NCBI GenBank assembly: GCA_026413225.1
Contig: JAPMTP010000089.1
Span: 1-64,000, forward strand
Length of the DNA stretch: 64,000 nucleotides
From: Otis tarda
Taxonomy: Eukaryota > Chordata > Aves > Otidiformes > Otididae
Direction of reading: 5' to 3'
Part shown: in pieces, positions 24,308 through 37,827 of the stretch
Layout: each line of letters starts with the position of its first letter
How positions within the stretch are numbered: the first letter of the stretch is position 1
Position numbers and translations under genes: made by a program
Notes under the pieces: model-generated
The model's input: only the letters and a program-made list of their open reading frames with translations
Told to the model about the DNA's origin: nothing
The model's database searches: none

Positions 24308-27300
24308 ATGCGCTGCCAATGGCCGCTGAGGAGCAGCAAGAGCTTGAGTGGCTGGCACTTTTGGTGTGGGAGCAATCGTCCGACGTTCGTTATTTTTCGG
24401 GGTGTTTTTTTGGGCGGCGCCCACGTGCAGCTGGTGGCAAACGTCGAAGCCCTGCTCCTCAGGGAAAGCCCAGAGCCCCAGTGTCTGTGCTCCTGTAGAT
24501 GCGCTGCAAATGACCACTGAGGAGCTGCAAGAGCTTGAGTGGCTGGCACTTTTGGTATGGAAGCAATCGTCCGACGTTCGTGATTTTTCTGGGTTTTTTT
24601 TCGGGGTGTCCCAGGTGCAGCTGGTGGCAAACGTCGAAGCCCTGCTCCTCAGGGAAAGCCCGGAGCCCCAGTGTCTGTGCTGCTGTAGATGCGCTGCCAA
24701 TGGCCGCTGAGGAGCAGCAAGAGCTTGAGTGGCTGGCACTTTTGGGGTGGGAGCAATCGTCCGACTTTCGCGATTTTTCGGGTTTTTTTTTCGGGGGCGC
24801 CCAGGTGCAGCTGGTGGCAAACGTCGAAGCCCTGCTCCTCAGGGAAAGCCCGGAGCCCCAATGTCTGTGGTGCTGTAGATGCGCTGCCAATGCCCGCAGA
24901 GGAGCAGCAACAGCTTGAGTGGCTGGCACTTTTGGTGTGGGACAGATCGTCCGACGTTCGCGATTTTTCTGGTTTTATTTTCGGGGGTGCCCAGGTGCAG
25001 CTGGTGGCAAACGTCGAAGCCCTGCTCCTCAGGGAAAGCTCGGAGCCCCAAAGTCTATGCTGCTGTAGATGCGCTGCCAATGGCCCCTGAGGAGCAGCAA
25101 GAGCTTGAGTGGCTGGCACTTTTGATGTGGGAGCAATCGTCCGACGTTCGTGATTTTTCGGGGTTTATTTTCGGGGGCGCCCAGGTGCAGCTGGTGGCAA
25201 ACGTCGAAGCCCTGCTCCTCAGGGGAAAGCCCGGAGCCCCAATATCTGTGATGCTGTAGATGCGCTGCAAATGACCACTGAGGAGCAGCAATAAATTGAG
25301 TGGCTGGCACTTTTGATGTGGGAGCAATCGTCCGACGTTCGTGATTTTTCTGGGTTTTTTTTCGGGGGCGCCCAGGTGCAGCTGGTGGCAAACGTCGAAG
25401 CCCTGCTCCTCAGGGAAAGACCAGAGCCCCAATGTCTGTGCTGCTGTAGATGCGCTGCCAATGGCCGCTGGGGAGCAGCAAGAGCTTGAGTGGCTGGCAC
25501 TTTTGGTGTGCTAGCAATCGTCCGACGTTCGTTATTTTTCGGGTTTTTTTTCCGGGGGGCGCCCAGGTGCAGCTGGTGGCAAACGTCGAAGCCCTGCTCC
25601 TCAGGGAAAGCCCGGAGCCCCAATGTCTGTGCTGCTGTAGATGCGCTGCCAATGGCCTCTGAGGAGCTGCAAGAGCTTGAGTGGCTGGCACTTTTGGTAT
25701 GGAAGCAATCGTCCGACGTTCGTGATTTTTCTGGGTTTTTTTTTCGGGGTGTCCCAGGTGCAGCTGGTGGCAAACGTCGAAGCCCTGCTCCTCAGGGAAA
25801 GCCCGGAGCCCCAGTGTCTGTGCTGCTGTAGATGCGCTGCCAATGGCCGCTGAGGAGCAGCAAGAGCTTGAGTGGCTGGCACTTTTGGTGTGGGAGCAAT
25901 CGTCCGACTTTCGCGATTTTTCGGGTTTTTTTTTCGGGGGGCGCCCAGGTGCAGCTGGTGGCAAACGTCGAAGCCCTGCTCCTCAGGGAAAGCCCGGAGC
26001 CCCAATGTCTCTAGTGCTGTAGATGCGCTGCCAATGGCCGCTGAGGAGCAGCAAGAGCTTTAGTTGCTGGCACTTTTGGGGTGGGAGCAATCGTCCGACG
26101 TTCGTGATTTTTTGGGTTTTTTTTCCTGGGGGCGCCCAGGTGCAGCTGGTGGCAATTGTCGAAGCCCTGCTCCTCAGGAAAAGTCTGGAGCCCCAGTGTC
26201 TGTGCTGCTGTAGATGCGCTGCCAATGGCCGCTGAGGAGCAGCAAGAGCTTGAGTGGCTGGCATTTTTGGTGTGGGAGCAATCGTCCGACGTTCGTGATT
26301 TGTCGGGGTTTTTTTCGGGGGCGCCCACGTGAAGCTGGTGGCAAACGTCGAAGCCCTGCTCCTCAGGGAAAGCCCGGAGCCCCAATGTCTGTGGTGCTGT
26401 AGATGCGCTGCCAATGGCCGCTGAGGAGCAGCAACAGCTTGAGTGCCTGGCACTTTTGGTGTGGGACAGATCGTCCGACGTTCGCGATTTTTCTGGTTTT
26501 ATTTTCGGGGGGTGCCCAGGTGCAGCTGGTGGCAAACGTCGAAGCCCTGCTCCTCAGGGAAAGCCCGGAGCCCCAATGTCTGTGCTGCTGTAGATGCGCT
26601 GCCAATGGCCGCTGAGGAGCAGCAAGAGCTTGAGTGGCTGTCACTTTAGTAGTGAGAGCAATTGTCCGACGTTCGCAATTTTTCAGGATTTTTTTCGGGG
26701 TGTCCCAGGTGCAGCTGGTGGCAAACGTCGAAGCCCTGCTCCTCAGGGAAAGCCCGGAGCCCCAAAGTCTATGCTGCTGTAGATGCGCTGCCAATGGCCA
26801 CTGAGGAGCAGCATGAGCTTGAGTGGCTGGCACTTTTGATGTGGGAGCAATCGTCCGACATTCGTGATTTTTCGGGGTTATTTTTCGGGGGGCGCCCACG
26901 TGCAGCTGGTGGCAAACGTCGAAGCCCTGCTCCTCAGGGAAAGCCCGGAGCCCCAGTGTCTCTAGTGCCGTAGATGCGGTGGCAATGGCCGCTGAGGAGC
27001 AGCAAGAGCTTGAGTGGCTGGCACTTTTGGTGTGGGAGCAATCGTCCGACATTCGTGATTATTTGGGTTTTATTTTTGGGGGGCGCCCAGGTGGAGATCC
27101 TGGCAAACGTCGAAGCCCTGCTCCTCAGGGAAAGCCCGGAGACCCAATGTCTGTGGTGCTGTAGAAGCGCTGCCAATGGCCGCTGAGGAGCAGCAAGAGC
27201 TTGAGTGGCTGACACTTTTGGTGTTTGAGCAATCTTCCGACGTTCGTGATTTTTCTGCGTTTTTTTTCGGGGGGCGCCCAGGTGCAGCTGGTGGCAAACG

Positions 27301-27928
27301 TCGAAGCCCTGCTCCTCAGGGAAAGCCCGGAGCCCCAGTGTCTCTAGTGCCGTAGATGCGGTGGCAATGGCCGCTGAGGAGCAGCAAGAGCTTGAGTGGC
27401 TGGCACTTTTGGTGTGGGAGCAATCGTCCGACGTTCGTTATTTTTCGGGTTTTTTTTTTCGGGGGCGCCCACGTGCAGCTGGTGGCAAACGTCGAAGCCC
27501 TGCTCCTCAGGGAAAGCCCGGAGCCCCAATGTCTGTGCTGCTGTAGATGCGCTGCCAATGGCCGCTGAGGAGCAGCAAGAGCTTGAGTGGCTGGCACTTT
27601 TGGTGTGCTAGCAATCGTCCGACGTTCGTGATTTTTCTGGGGTTTTTTTCGGGGGTGCCCAGGTGCAGCTGGTGGCATACGTCGAAGCCCTGCTCCTCAG
27701 GGAAAGCCCGGATCCCCAATGTCTGTGCTGCTGTAGATGCGCTGCCAATGGCCACTGAGGAGCAGCAAGAGCTTGAGTGGCTGGCACTTTTGGTGTGGAA
27801 GCAATCGTCCGACGTTCGTGATTTTTTGGGGTTTTTATTCGGGGGGGGGGCCAAGTGCAGGTGGTGGCAAACGTCGAAGCCCTGCTCCTCAGGGAAAGCC
27901 CGGAGCCCCAATGTCTGTGCTGCTGTAG
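24308..27928 (+). repeat. Higher-order repeat B, copy 2
   Basis: Second 19-monomer block, directly abutting copy 1. It matches monomer by monomer apart from a few swapped units: 25832 carries a different T/G-run variant from its partner 22220. Such local swaps suggest gene conversion or exchange between non-equivalent monomers after the duplication. Confidence 0.87.
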
Positions 27929-30900
27929 ATGCGCTGCCAATGGCCGCTGAGGAGCAGCAAGAGTTTGAGTGGCTGGCACTTTTGGTGTGGAAGCAATCGT
28001 CCGACGTTCGTGATTTTTCGGGGTTTTTTTTTCGGGGGGGCCAAGTGCAGGTGGTGGCAAACGTCGAAGCCCTGCTCCTCAGGGAAAGCCCGGAGACCCA
28101 CTGTCTCTGCTGCTGTAGATGCGCTACAAATGGCCGCTGAGGAGCAGCAAGAGCTTGAGTGGCTGGCACTTTTGGTGTGGGAGCAATCGTCTGACGTTCG
28201 TTATTTTTCGGGGTGATTTTTGGGCGGCGCCCACGTGCAGCTGGTGGCAAACGTCGAAGCCCTGCTCCTCAGGGAAAGCCCAGAGCCCCAGTGTCTGTGC
28301 TCCTGTAGATGCGCTGCAAATGACCACTGAGGAGCTGCAAGAGCTTGAGTGGCTGGCACTTTTGGTATGGAAGCAATCGTCCGACGTTCGTGATTTTTCT
28401 GGGGTTTTTTTCGGGGTGTCCCAGGTGCAGCTGGTGGCAAACGTCGAAGCCCTGCTCCTCAGGGAAAGCCCGGAGCCCCAATGTCTGTGGTGCTGTAGAT
28501 GCGCTGCCAATGGCCGCTGAGGAGCAGCAAGAGCTTGAGTGGCTGGCACTTTTGGGGTGGGAGCAATCGTCCGACTTTCGCGATTTTTCGGGTTTTTTTT
28601 TTTCGGGGGGCGCCCAGGTGCAGCTGGTGGCAAACGTCGAAGCCCTGCTCCTCAGGGAAAGCCAGGAGCCCCAATGTCTCTAGTGCTGTAGATGCGCTGC
28701 CAATGGCCGCTGAGGAGCAGCAAGAGTTTGAGTGGATGGCACTTTTGGTGTGGAAGCAATCGTCCGACGTTCGTGATTTTTCGGGGTTTTTTCGGGGGGG
28801 GGCCAAGTGCAGCTGGTGGCAAACGTCGAAGCCCTGCTCCTCAGGGAAAGCCCAGAGCCCCACTGTCTCTGCTGCTGTAGATGCGCTACAAATGGCCGCT
28901 GAGGAGCAGCAAGAGCTTTAGTTGCTGGCACTTTTGGGGTGGGAGCAATCGTCCGACGTTCGTGATTTTTGGGTTTTTTTTCTGGGGGCGCCCAGGTGCA
29001 GCTGGTGGCAATTGTCGAAGCCCTGCTCCTCAGGAAAAGTCTGGAGCCCCAGTGTCTGTGCTGCTGTAGATGCGCTGCCAATGGCCGCTGAGGAGCAGCA
29101 AGAGCTTGAGTGGCTGGCATTTTTGGTGTGGGAGCAATCGTCCGACGTTCGTGATTTGTCGGGGTTTTTTTTCGGGGGTGCCCACGTGAAGCTGGTGGCA
29201 AACGTCGAAGCCCTGCTCCTCAGGGAAAGCCCGGAGCCCCCAATGTCTGTGCTGCTGTAGATGCGCTGCCAATGGCCGCTGAGGAGCAGCAACAGCTTGA
29301 GTTCCTGGCACTTTTGGTGTGGGACAGATCGTCCGACGTTCGCGATTTTTCTGGTTTTATTTTCGGGGGTGCCCAGGTGCAGCTGGTGGCAAACGTCGAA
29401 GCCCTGCTCCTCAGGGAAAGCCCGGAGCCCCAATGTCTGTGCTGCTGTAGATGCGCTGCCAATGGCCGCTGAGGAGCAGCAAGAGCTTGAGTGGCTGTCA
29501 CTTTAGTAGTGAGAGCAATTGTCCGACGTTCGCAATTTTTCAGGATTTTTTTCGGGGTGTCCCAGGTGCAGCTGGTGGCAAACGTCGAAGCCCTGCTCCT
29601 CAGGGAAAGCCCGGAGCCCCAAAGTCTATGCTGCTGTAGATGCGCTGCCAATGGCCACTGAGGAGCAGCATGAGCTTGAGTGGCTGGCACTTTTGATGTG
29701 GGAGCAATCGTCCGACATTCGTGATTTTTCGGGGTTATTTTTCGGGGGCGCCCACGTGCAGCTGGTGGCAAACGTCGAAGCCCTGCTCCTCAGGGAAAGC
29801 CCGGAGCCCCAGTGTCTCTAGTGCCGTAGATGCGGTGGCAATGGCCGCTGAGGAGCAGCAAGAGCTTGAGTGGCTGGCACTTTTGGTGTGGGAGCAATCG
29901 TCCGACATTCGTGATTTTTTGGGTTTTATTTTTGGGGGCGCCCAGGTGGAGATGCTGGCAAACGTCGAAGCCCTGCTCCTCAGGGAAAGCCCGGAGACCC
30001 AATGTCTGTGGTGCTGTAGAAGCGCTGCCAATGGCCCCTGAGGAGCAGCAAGAGCTTGAGTGGCTGACACTTTTGGTGTGGGAGCCATCTTCCGACGTTC
30101 GTGATTTTTCTGCGTTTTTTTTTTGGGGGGCGCCCAGGTGCAGCTGGTGGCAAACGTCGAAGCCCTGCTCCTCAGGGAAAGCCCGGAGCCCCAGTGTCTC
30201 TAGTGCCGTAGATGCGGTGGCAATGGCCGCTGAGGAGCAGCAAGAGCTTGAGTGGCTGGCACTTTTGGTGTGGGAGCAATCGTCCGACGTTCGTTATTTT
30301 TCGGGTTTTTTCGGGGGCGCCCACGTGCAGCTGGTGGCAAACGTCGAAGCCCTGCTCCTCAGGGAAAGCCCGGAGCCCCAATGTCTGTGCTGCTGTAGAT
30401 GCGCTGCCAATGGCCGCTGAGGAGCAGCAAGAGCTTGAGTGGCTGGCACTTTTGGTGTGCTAGCAATCGTCCGACGTTCGTGATTTTTCTGGGGTTTTTT
30501 TCGGGGGGTGCCCAGGTGCAGCTGGTGGCATACGTCGAAGCCCTGCTCCTCAGGGAAAGCCCGGATCCCCAATGTCTGTGCTGCTGTAGATGCGCTGCCA
30601 ATGGCCGCTGAGGAGCAGCAAGAGCTTGAGTGGCTGGCACTTTTGGTGTGGAAGCAATCGTCCGACGTTCGTGATTTTTCGGGGTTTTTTTTCGGGGGGG
30701 GCCAAGTGCAGCTGGTGGCAAACGTCGAAGCCCTGCTCCTCAGGGAAAGCCCGGAGCCCCACTGTCTCTGCTGCTGTAGATGCGCTACAAATGGCCGCTG
30801 AGGAGCAGCAAGAGCTTGAGTGGCTGGCACTTTTGGTGTGGGAGCAATCGTCCGACGTTCGTTATTTTTCGGGGTGTTTTTTTGGGCGGCGCCCACGTGC

Positions 30901-33900
30901 AGCTGGTGGCAAACGTCGAAGCCCTGCTCCTCAGGGAAAGCCCAGAGCCCCAGTGTCTGTGCTCCTGTAGATGCGCTGCAAATGACCACTGAGGAGCAGC
31001 AAGAGCTTGAGTGGCTGGCAGTTTTGGTGTGGGAGCAATCGTCCGACATTCATGATTTTTTGGGTTTTATTTTTGGGGGGCGCCCAGGTGGAGATGCTGG
31101 CAAACGTCGAAGCCGTGCTCCTCAGGGAAAGCCCGGAGACCCAATGTCTGTGCTCCTGTAGATGCGCTGCCAATGGCCGCTGAGGAGCAGCAAGAGCTTG
31201 AGTGGCTGGCACTTTTGGTGTGGGATCAATCGTCCGACGTTCGTGATTTTTGGGGTTTTTTTTCGGGGGCGCCCAGGTGCAGCTGGTGGCAAATGTCGAA
31301 GCCCTGCTCCTCAGGGAAAGCCCGGAGCCCCAATGTCTCTAGTGCTGTAGATGCGCTGCCAATGGCCACTGAGGAGCAGCAAGAGTTTGAGTGGCTGGCA
31401 CTTTTGGTGTGGAAGCAATCGTCCGACGTTCGTGATTTTTCGGGGTTTTTTTTCGGGGGGGCCAAGTGCAGCTGGTGGCAAACGTCGAAGCCCTGCTCCT
31501 CAGGGAAAGCCCAGAGCCCCACTGTCTCTGCTGCTGTAGATGCGCTACAAATGGCCGCTGAGGAGCAGCAAGAGCTTTAGTTGCTGGCACTTTTGGGGTG
31601 GGAGCAATCGTCCGACGTTCGTGATTTTTTGGGTTTTTTTTCTGGGGGCGCCCAGGTGCAGCTGGTGGCAATTGTCGAAGCCCTGCTCCTCAGGAAAAGT
31701 CTGGAGCCCCAGTGTCTGTGCTGCTGTAGATGCGCTGCCAATGGCCGCTGAGGAGCAGCAAGAGCTTGAGTGGCTGGCATATTTGGTGTGGGAGCAATCG
31801 TCCGACGTTCGTGATTTGTCGGGGTTTTTTTTCGGGGGGCGCCCAGGTGCAGCTGGTGGCAAACGTCGAAGCCCTGCTCCTCAGGGAAAGCCCGGAGCCC
31901 CAATGTCTGTGGTGCTGTAGATGCGCTGCCAATGGCCGCTGAGGAGCAGCAACAGCTTGAGTGCCTGGCACTTTTGGTGTGGGACAGATCGTCCGACGTT
32001 CGCGATTTTTCTGGTTTTATTTTCGGGGGGTGCCCACGTGCAGCTGGTGGCAAACGTCGAAGCCCTGCTCCTCAGGGAAAGCCCGGAGCCCCAATGTCTG
32101 TGCTGCTGTAGATGCGCTGCCAATGGCCGCTGAGGAGCAGCAAGAGCTTTAGTGGCTGTCACTTTAGTAGTGAGAGCAATTGTCCGACGTTCGCAATTTT
32201 TCAGGATTTTTTTTCGGGGTGTCCCAAGTGCAGCTGGTGGCAAACGTCGAAGCCCTGCTCCTCAGGGAAAGCTCGGAGCCCCAAAGTCTATGCTGCTGTA
32301 GATGCGCTGCCAATGGCCACTGAGGAGCAGCATGAGCTTGAGTGGCTGGCACTTTTGGTGTGGGAGCAATCGTCCGACATTCGTGATTTTTCGGGGTTAT
32401 TTTTCGGGGGGCGCCCAGGTGCAGCTGGTGGCAAACGTCGAAGCCCTGCTCCTCAGGGAAAGCCCGGAGCCCCAATATCTGTGCTGCTGTAGATGCGCTG
32501 CAAATGACCACTGAGGAGCAGCAAGAGCTTGAGTGGCTGGCACTTTTGATGTGGGAGCAATCGTCCGACGTTCGTGATTTTTCTGGGTTTTTTTTCGGGG
32601 GGCGCCCAGGTGCAGCTGGTGGCAAACGTCGAAGCCCTGCTCCTCAGGGAAAGACCAGAGCCCCAATGTCTGTGCTGCTGTAGATGCGCTGCCAATGGCC
32701 GCTGAGGAGCAGCAAGAGCTTGAGTGGCTGGCACTTTTGGTGTGCTAGCAATCGTCCGACGTTCGTTATTTTTTGCGTTTTTTTTTCTGGGGGCGCCCAG
32801 GTGCAGCTGGTGGCAAACGTCGAAGCCCTGCTCCTCAGGGAAAGCCCGGAGCCCCAGTGTCTGTGCTGCTGTAGATGCGCTGCCAATGGCCGCTGAGGAG
32901 CAGCAAGAGCTTGAGTGGCTGGCACTTTTGGTGTGGGAGCAATCGTCCGACTTTCGCGATTTTTCGGGTTTTTTTCGGGGGGCGACCACGTGCAGCTGGT
33001 GGCAAACGTCGAAGCCCTGCTCCTCAGGGAAAGCCCGGAGCCCCAATGTCTGTGCTGCTGTAGATGCGCTGCCAATGGCCGCTGAGGAGCAGCAAGAGCT
33101 TGAGTGGCTGGCACTTTTGGTGTGGGAGCAATCGTCCGACGTTCGTTATTTTTCGGGGTGTTTTTTTGGGCGGCGCCCACGTGCAGCTGGTGGCAAACGT
33201 CGAAGCCCTGCTCCTCAGGGAAAGCCCAGAGCCCCAGTGTCTGTGCTCCTGTAGATGCTCTGCAAATGACCACTGAGGAGCAGCAAGAGCTTGAGTGGCT
33301 GGCAGTTTTGGTGTGGGAGCAATCGTCCGACGTTCGTGATTTTTCGGGGTTTTTTTTCAGGGGGCGCCCACGTGCAGCTGGTGGCAAACGTTGAAGCCCT
33401 GCTACTCAGGGAATGCCCGGAGCCCTAATGTCTATGCTGCTGTAGATGCGCTGCCAATGGCCGCTGAGGAGCAGCAACAGCTTGAGTGGCTGGCAATTTT
33501 GGTGTGGGTGCAATCATCAGACGTTCGTGATTTTTCGGGGTTTTTTTCTGGGGGCGCCCAGGTGCAGCTGGTGGCAAACGTCGAAGCCCTGCTCCTCAGG
33601 GAAAGCCCGGAGCCCCAATGTCTGTGCTGCTGTAGATGCGCTGCCAATGGCCGCTGAGGAGCAGCATGGGCTTGAGTTGCTGGCACATTTGGTATGGAAG
33701 CAATCGTCCGACGTTCGTGAATTTTCGGGTTTTTTTCCCGGGGGCGCCCAGGTGCAGCTGGTGGCAAACGTCGAAGCCCTGCTTCTCAGGGAAAGCCCGG
33801 AGACCCAATGTCTGTGCTGCTGTAGATGCGCTGCAAATGACCATTGAGAAGCAGCAAGAGCTTGAGTGGCTGGCACTTTTGTTGTGGGAGCATTCATCCG

Positions 33901-36900
33901 ATTTTCGCGATTTTTCGGGTTTTTTTTCGGGGTGTCCCAGGTGCAGCTGGTGGCAAACGTCGAAGCCCTGCTCCTCAGGGAAAGCCCGGAGCCCCAATGT
34001 CTGTGCTGCTGTAGATGCGCTGCCAATGGCCGCTGAGGAGCAGCAAGAGCTTGAGTGGCTGGCACTTTTGGGGTGGGAGCAATCGTCCGACTTTCGCGAT
34101 TTTTCGGGTTTTTTTTTCGGGGGGCGACCACGTGCAGCTGGTGGCAAATATCGAAGCCCTGCTCCTCAGGGAAAGCCCAGAGCCCCACTGTCTCTGCTGC
34201 TGTAGATGCGCTACAAATGGCCGCTGAGGAGCAGCAAGAGCTTTAGTTGCTGGCACTTTTGGGGTGGGAGCAATCGTCCGACGTTCGTGATTTTTTGGGT
34301 TTTTTTTTCTGGGGGCGCTCAGGTGCAGCTGGTGGCAATTGTCGAAGCCCTGCTCCTCAGGAAAAGTCTGGAGCCCCAGTGTCTGTGCTGCTGTAGATGC
34401 GCTGCCAATGGCCGCTGAGGAGCAGCAAGAGCTTGAGTGCCTGGCACTTTTGGTGTGGGACAGATCGTCCGACGTTCGCGATTTTTCTGGTTTTATTTTC
34501 GGGGGGTGCCCAGGTGCAGCTGGTGGCAAACGTCGAAGCCCTGCTCCTCAGGGAAAGCCCGGAGCCCCAATGTCTGTGCTGCTGTAGATGCGCTGCCAAT
34601 GGCCGCTGAGGAGCAGCAAGAGCTTGAGTGGCTGTCACTTTAGTAGTGAGAGCAATTGTCCGACGTTCGCAATTTTTCAGGATTTTTTTTCGGGGTGTCC
34701 CAGGTGCAGCTGGTGGCAAACGTCGAAGCCCTGCTCCTCAGGGAAAGCCCTGAGCCCCAAAGTCTATGCTGCTGTAGATGCGCTGCCAATGGCCACTTAG
34801 TAGCAGCATGAGCTTGAGTGGCTGGCACTTTTGATGTGGGAGCAATCGTCCGACGTTCGTGATTTTTCGGGGTTATTTTTCGGGGGGCGCCCAGGTGCAG
34901 CTGGTGGCAAACGTCGAAGCCCTGCTCCTCAGGGAAAGCCCGGAGCCCCAGTGTCTCTAATGCCGTAGATGCGGTGGCAATGGCCGCTGAGGAGCAGCAA
35001 GAGCTTGAGTGGCTGGCAATTTTGGTGTGGGAGCAATCGTCCGACATTCGTGATTTTTTGGGTTTTATTTTTGGGGGGCGCCCAGGTGGAGATGCTGGCA
35101 AACGTCGAAGCCCTGCTCCTCAGGGAAAGCCCGGAGACCCAATGTCTGTGCTGCTGTAGATGCGCTGCCAATGGCCACTGAGGAGCAGCAAGAGCTTGAG
35201 TGGCTGGCACTTTTGGGGTGGGAGCAATCGTCCGACGTTCGTTATTTTTCGGGTTTTTTTTTCGGGGGGCGCCCACGTGCAGCTGGTGGCAAACGTCGAA
35301 GCCCTGCTCCTCAGGGAAAGCCCGGAGCCCCAATGTCTGTGCTGCTGTAGATGCGCTGCCAATGGCCGCTGAGGAGCAGCAAGAGCTTGAGTGGCTGGCA
35401 CTTTTGGTGTGGGAGCAATCGTCCGACGTTCGTGATTTTTCTGGGGTTTTTTTCGGGGGGTGCCCAGGTGCAGCTGGTGGCAAACGTCGAAGCCCTGCTC
35501 CTCAGGGAAAGCCCGGATCCCCAATGTCTGTGCTGCTGTAGATGCGCTGCCAATGGCCGCTGAGGAGCAGCAAGAGCTTGAGTGGCTGGCACTTTTGGTG
35601 TGGAAGCAATCGTCCGACGTTCGTGATTTTTTGGGGTTTTTATTCGGGGGGGGGCCAAGTGCAGGTGGTGGCAAACGTCGAAGCCCTGCTCCTCAGGGAA
35701 AGCCCGGAGCCCCAATGTCTGTGGTGCTGTAGATGCGCTGCCAATGGCCGCTGAGGAGCAGCAAGAGTTTGAGTGGCTGGCACTTTTTGTGTGGAAGCAA
35801 TCGTCCGACGTTCGTGATTTTTCGGGGTTTTTTTTTTTCGGGGGGCCAAGTGCAGGTGGTGGCAAACGTCGAAGCCCTGCTCCTCAGGGAAAGCCCGGAG
35901 ACCGACTGTCTCTGCTGCTGTAGATGCGCTGCCAATGGCCGCTGAGGAGCAGCAAGAGCTTGAGTTGCTGGCACTTTAGGTGTGAGAGCAAACGTCCGAC
36001 GTCCGCGATTTTTCAGGATTTTTTTTCGGGGTGTCCCGGGTGCAGCAGTAGGCAAACGACGAAGCCCTGCTCCTCAGGGAAAGCCCAGAGCCCCAATGTC
36101 TGTGCTGCTGTAGATGCGCTGCCAATGGCCGCTGAGGAGCAGCAAGAGCTTGAGTGGCTGGCATTTTTGGTGTGGGAGCAATCGTCCGATGTTCGTGATT
36201 TTTCGGGGTTTTTTTTTCGGGGGCGCCCAGGTGCAGCTGGTGGCAAACGTCGAAGCCCTGCTCCTCAGGGAAAGCCCGGAGCCCCAAAGTCTATGCTGCT
36301 GTAGATGCGCTGCCAATGGCCGCTGAGGAGCAGAAAGATTTTGAGTGGCTGACCCTTTTGGTGTGGAAGCAATCTTCCGACGTTCGTGATTTTTCGGGCT
36401 ATTTTTTCGGGGGGGGGGCCACGTGCAGGTGGTGGCAAACGTCGAAGCCCTGCTCCTCAGGGAAAGCCCGGAGCCCCAATGTCTGTGGTGCTGCAGATGC
36501 GCTGCCAATGGCCGCTGAGGAGCAGCAAGAGCTTGAGTTGCTGGCACTATTGGTATGGAAGCAATCGTCCGATGTTCGTGATTTTTCGGGGGTTTTTTTC
36601 GGGGGCGCCCAGGTGCAGTTGGTGGCAAACGTCGAAGCCCTGCTCCTCAGGGAAAGCCCGGAGCCCCAGTGTCTGTGCTGCTGTAGATGCGCTGCCAATG
36701 GCCAGTGAGGAGCAGCAAGAGCTTGAGTGGCTGGCACTTTTGATGTGGGAGCAATCGTCCGACTTTCGTGATTTTTCGGGTTTTCTTTTCGGGGGGTGCC
36801 CAGGTGCAGCTGGTGGCAATTGTCGAAGCCCTGCTCCTCAGGGAAAGCCCGGAGCCCTAATGTCTGTGCTGCTGTAGATGCGCTGCCAATGGCCGCTGAG

Positions 36901-37069
36901 GAGCAGCAAGAGCTTGAGTGGCTGGCACTTTTGGGGTGGGAGCAATCGTCCGACGTTCGTGATTTTTCGGGTTTTTTTTTTTCAGGGGCGCCCAGGTGCA
37001 GCTGGTGGCAAACGTCGAAGCCCTGCTCCTCAGGGAAAGCCCGGAGCCCCAATGTCTGTGCTGCTGTAG
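27929..37069 (+). repeat. Array segment with successively shortened higher-order repeats
   Basis: About 48 monomers that reuse the monomer types of block B but with units missing. The marker monomer starts at 26594, 29451, 32112, 34588 and 38400. The spacings of 2857, 2661, 2476 and 3812 bp equal 15, 14, 13 and 20 monomers. This looks like repeated exchange with loss of one to several monomers per cycle. No non-satellite sequence is seen. Confidence 0.85.
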
Positions 37070-37827
37070 ATGCGCTGCCAATGGCCGCTGAGGAGCAGCA
37101 AGAGCTTGAGTGGCTGGCACTTTAGGTGTGAGAGCAATCGTCCGACGTCCGCGATTTTTCAGGATTTTTTTTCGGGGTGTCCCGGGTGCAGCTGGTGGCA
37201 AACGTCGAAGCCCTGCTCCTCAGGGAAAGCCCGGAGACCCAATGTCTGTGCTGCTGTAGATGCGCTGCAAATGACCATTGAGAAGCAGCAAGAGCTTGAG
37301 TGGCTGGCACTTTTGGTGTGGGAGCATTCATCCGATTTTCGCGATTTTTCGGGTTTTTTTTCGGGGTGTCCCAGGTGCAGCTGGTGGCAAACGTCGAAGC
37401 CCTGCTCCTCAGGGAAAGCCCGGAGCCCCAGTGTCTGTGCTGCTGTAGATGCGCTGCCAATGGCCGCTGAGGAGCAGCAAGAGCTTGAGTGGCTGGCACT
37501 TTAGGTGTGAGAGCAATCGTCCGACGTCCGCGATTTTTCAGGATTTTTTTTCGGGGTGTCCCGGGTGCAGCTGGTGGCAAACGTCGAAGCCCTGCTCCTC
37601 AGGGAAAGCCCGGAGACCCAATGTCTGTGCTGCTGTAGATGCGCTGCAAATGACCATTGAGAAGCAGCAAGAGCTGGAGTGGCTGGCACTTTTGGTGTGG
37701 GAGCATTCATCCGATTTTCGCGATTTTTCGGGTTTTTTTTCGGGGTGTCCCAGGTGCAGCTGGTGGCAAACGTCGAAGCCCTGCTCCTCAGGGAAAGCCC
37801 GGAGCCCCAGTGTCTGTGCTGCTGTAG
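37070..37827 (+). repeat. Tandemly duplicated dimer (2 x 379 bp)
   Basis: The two-monomer block 37070-37448 is repeated at 37449-37827 with almost no differences. I notice one change, an extra G in the block GAGCTGGAGTGG of the second copy. The first monomer carries TTTAGGTGTGAGAGCAATCG and the second ATTCATCCGATTTTCGCG, so the pair is distinctive. It is among the most recent local duplications in the array. Confidence 0.9.
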
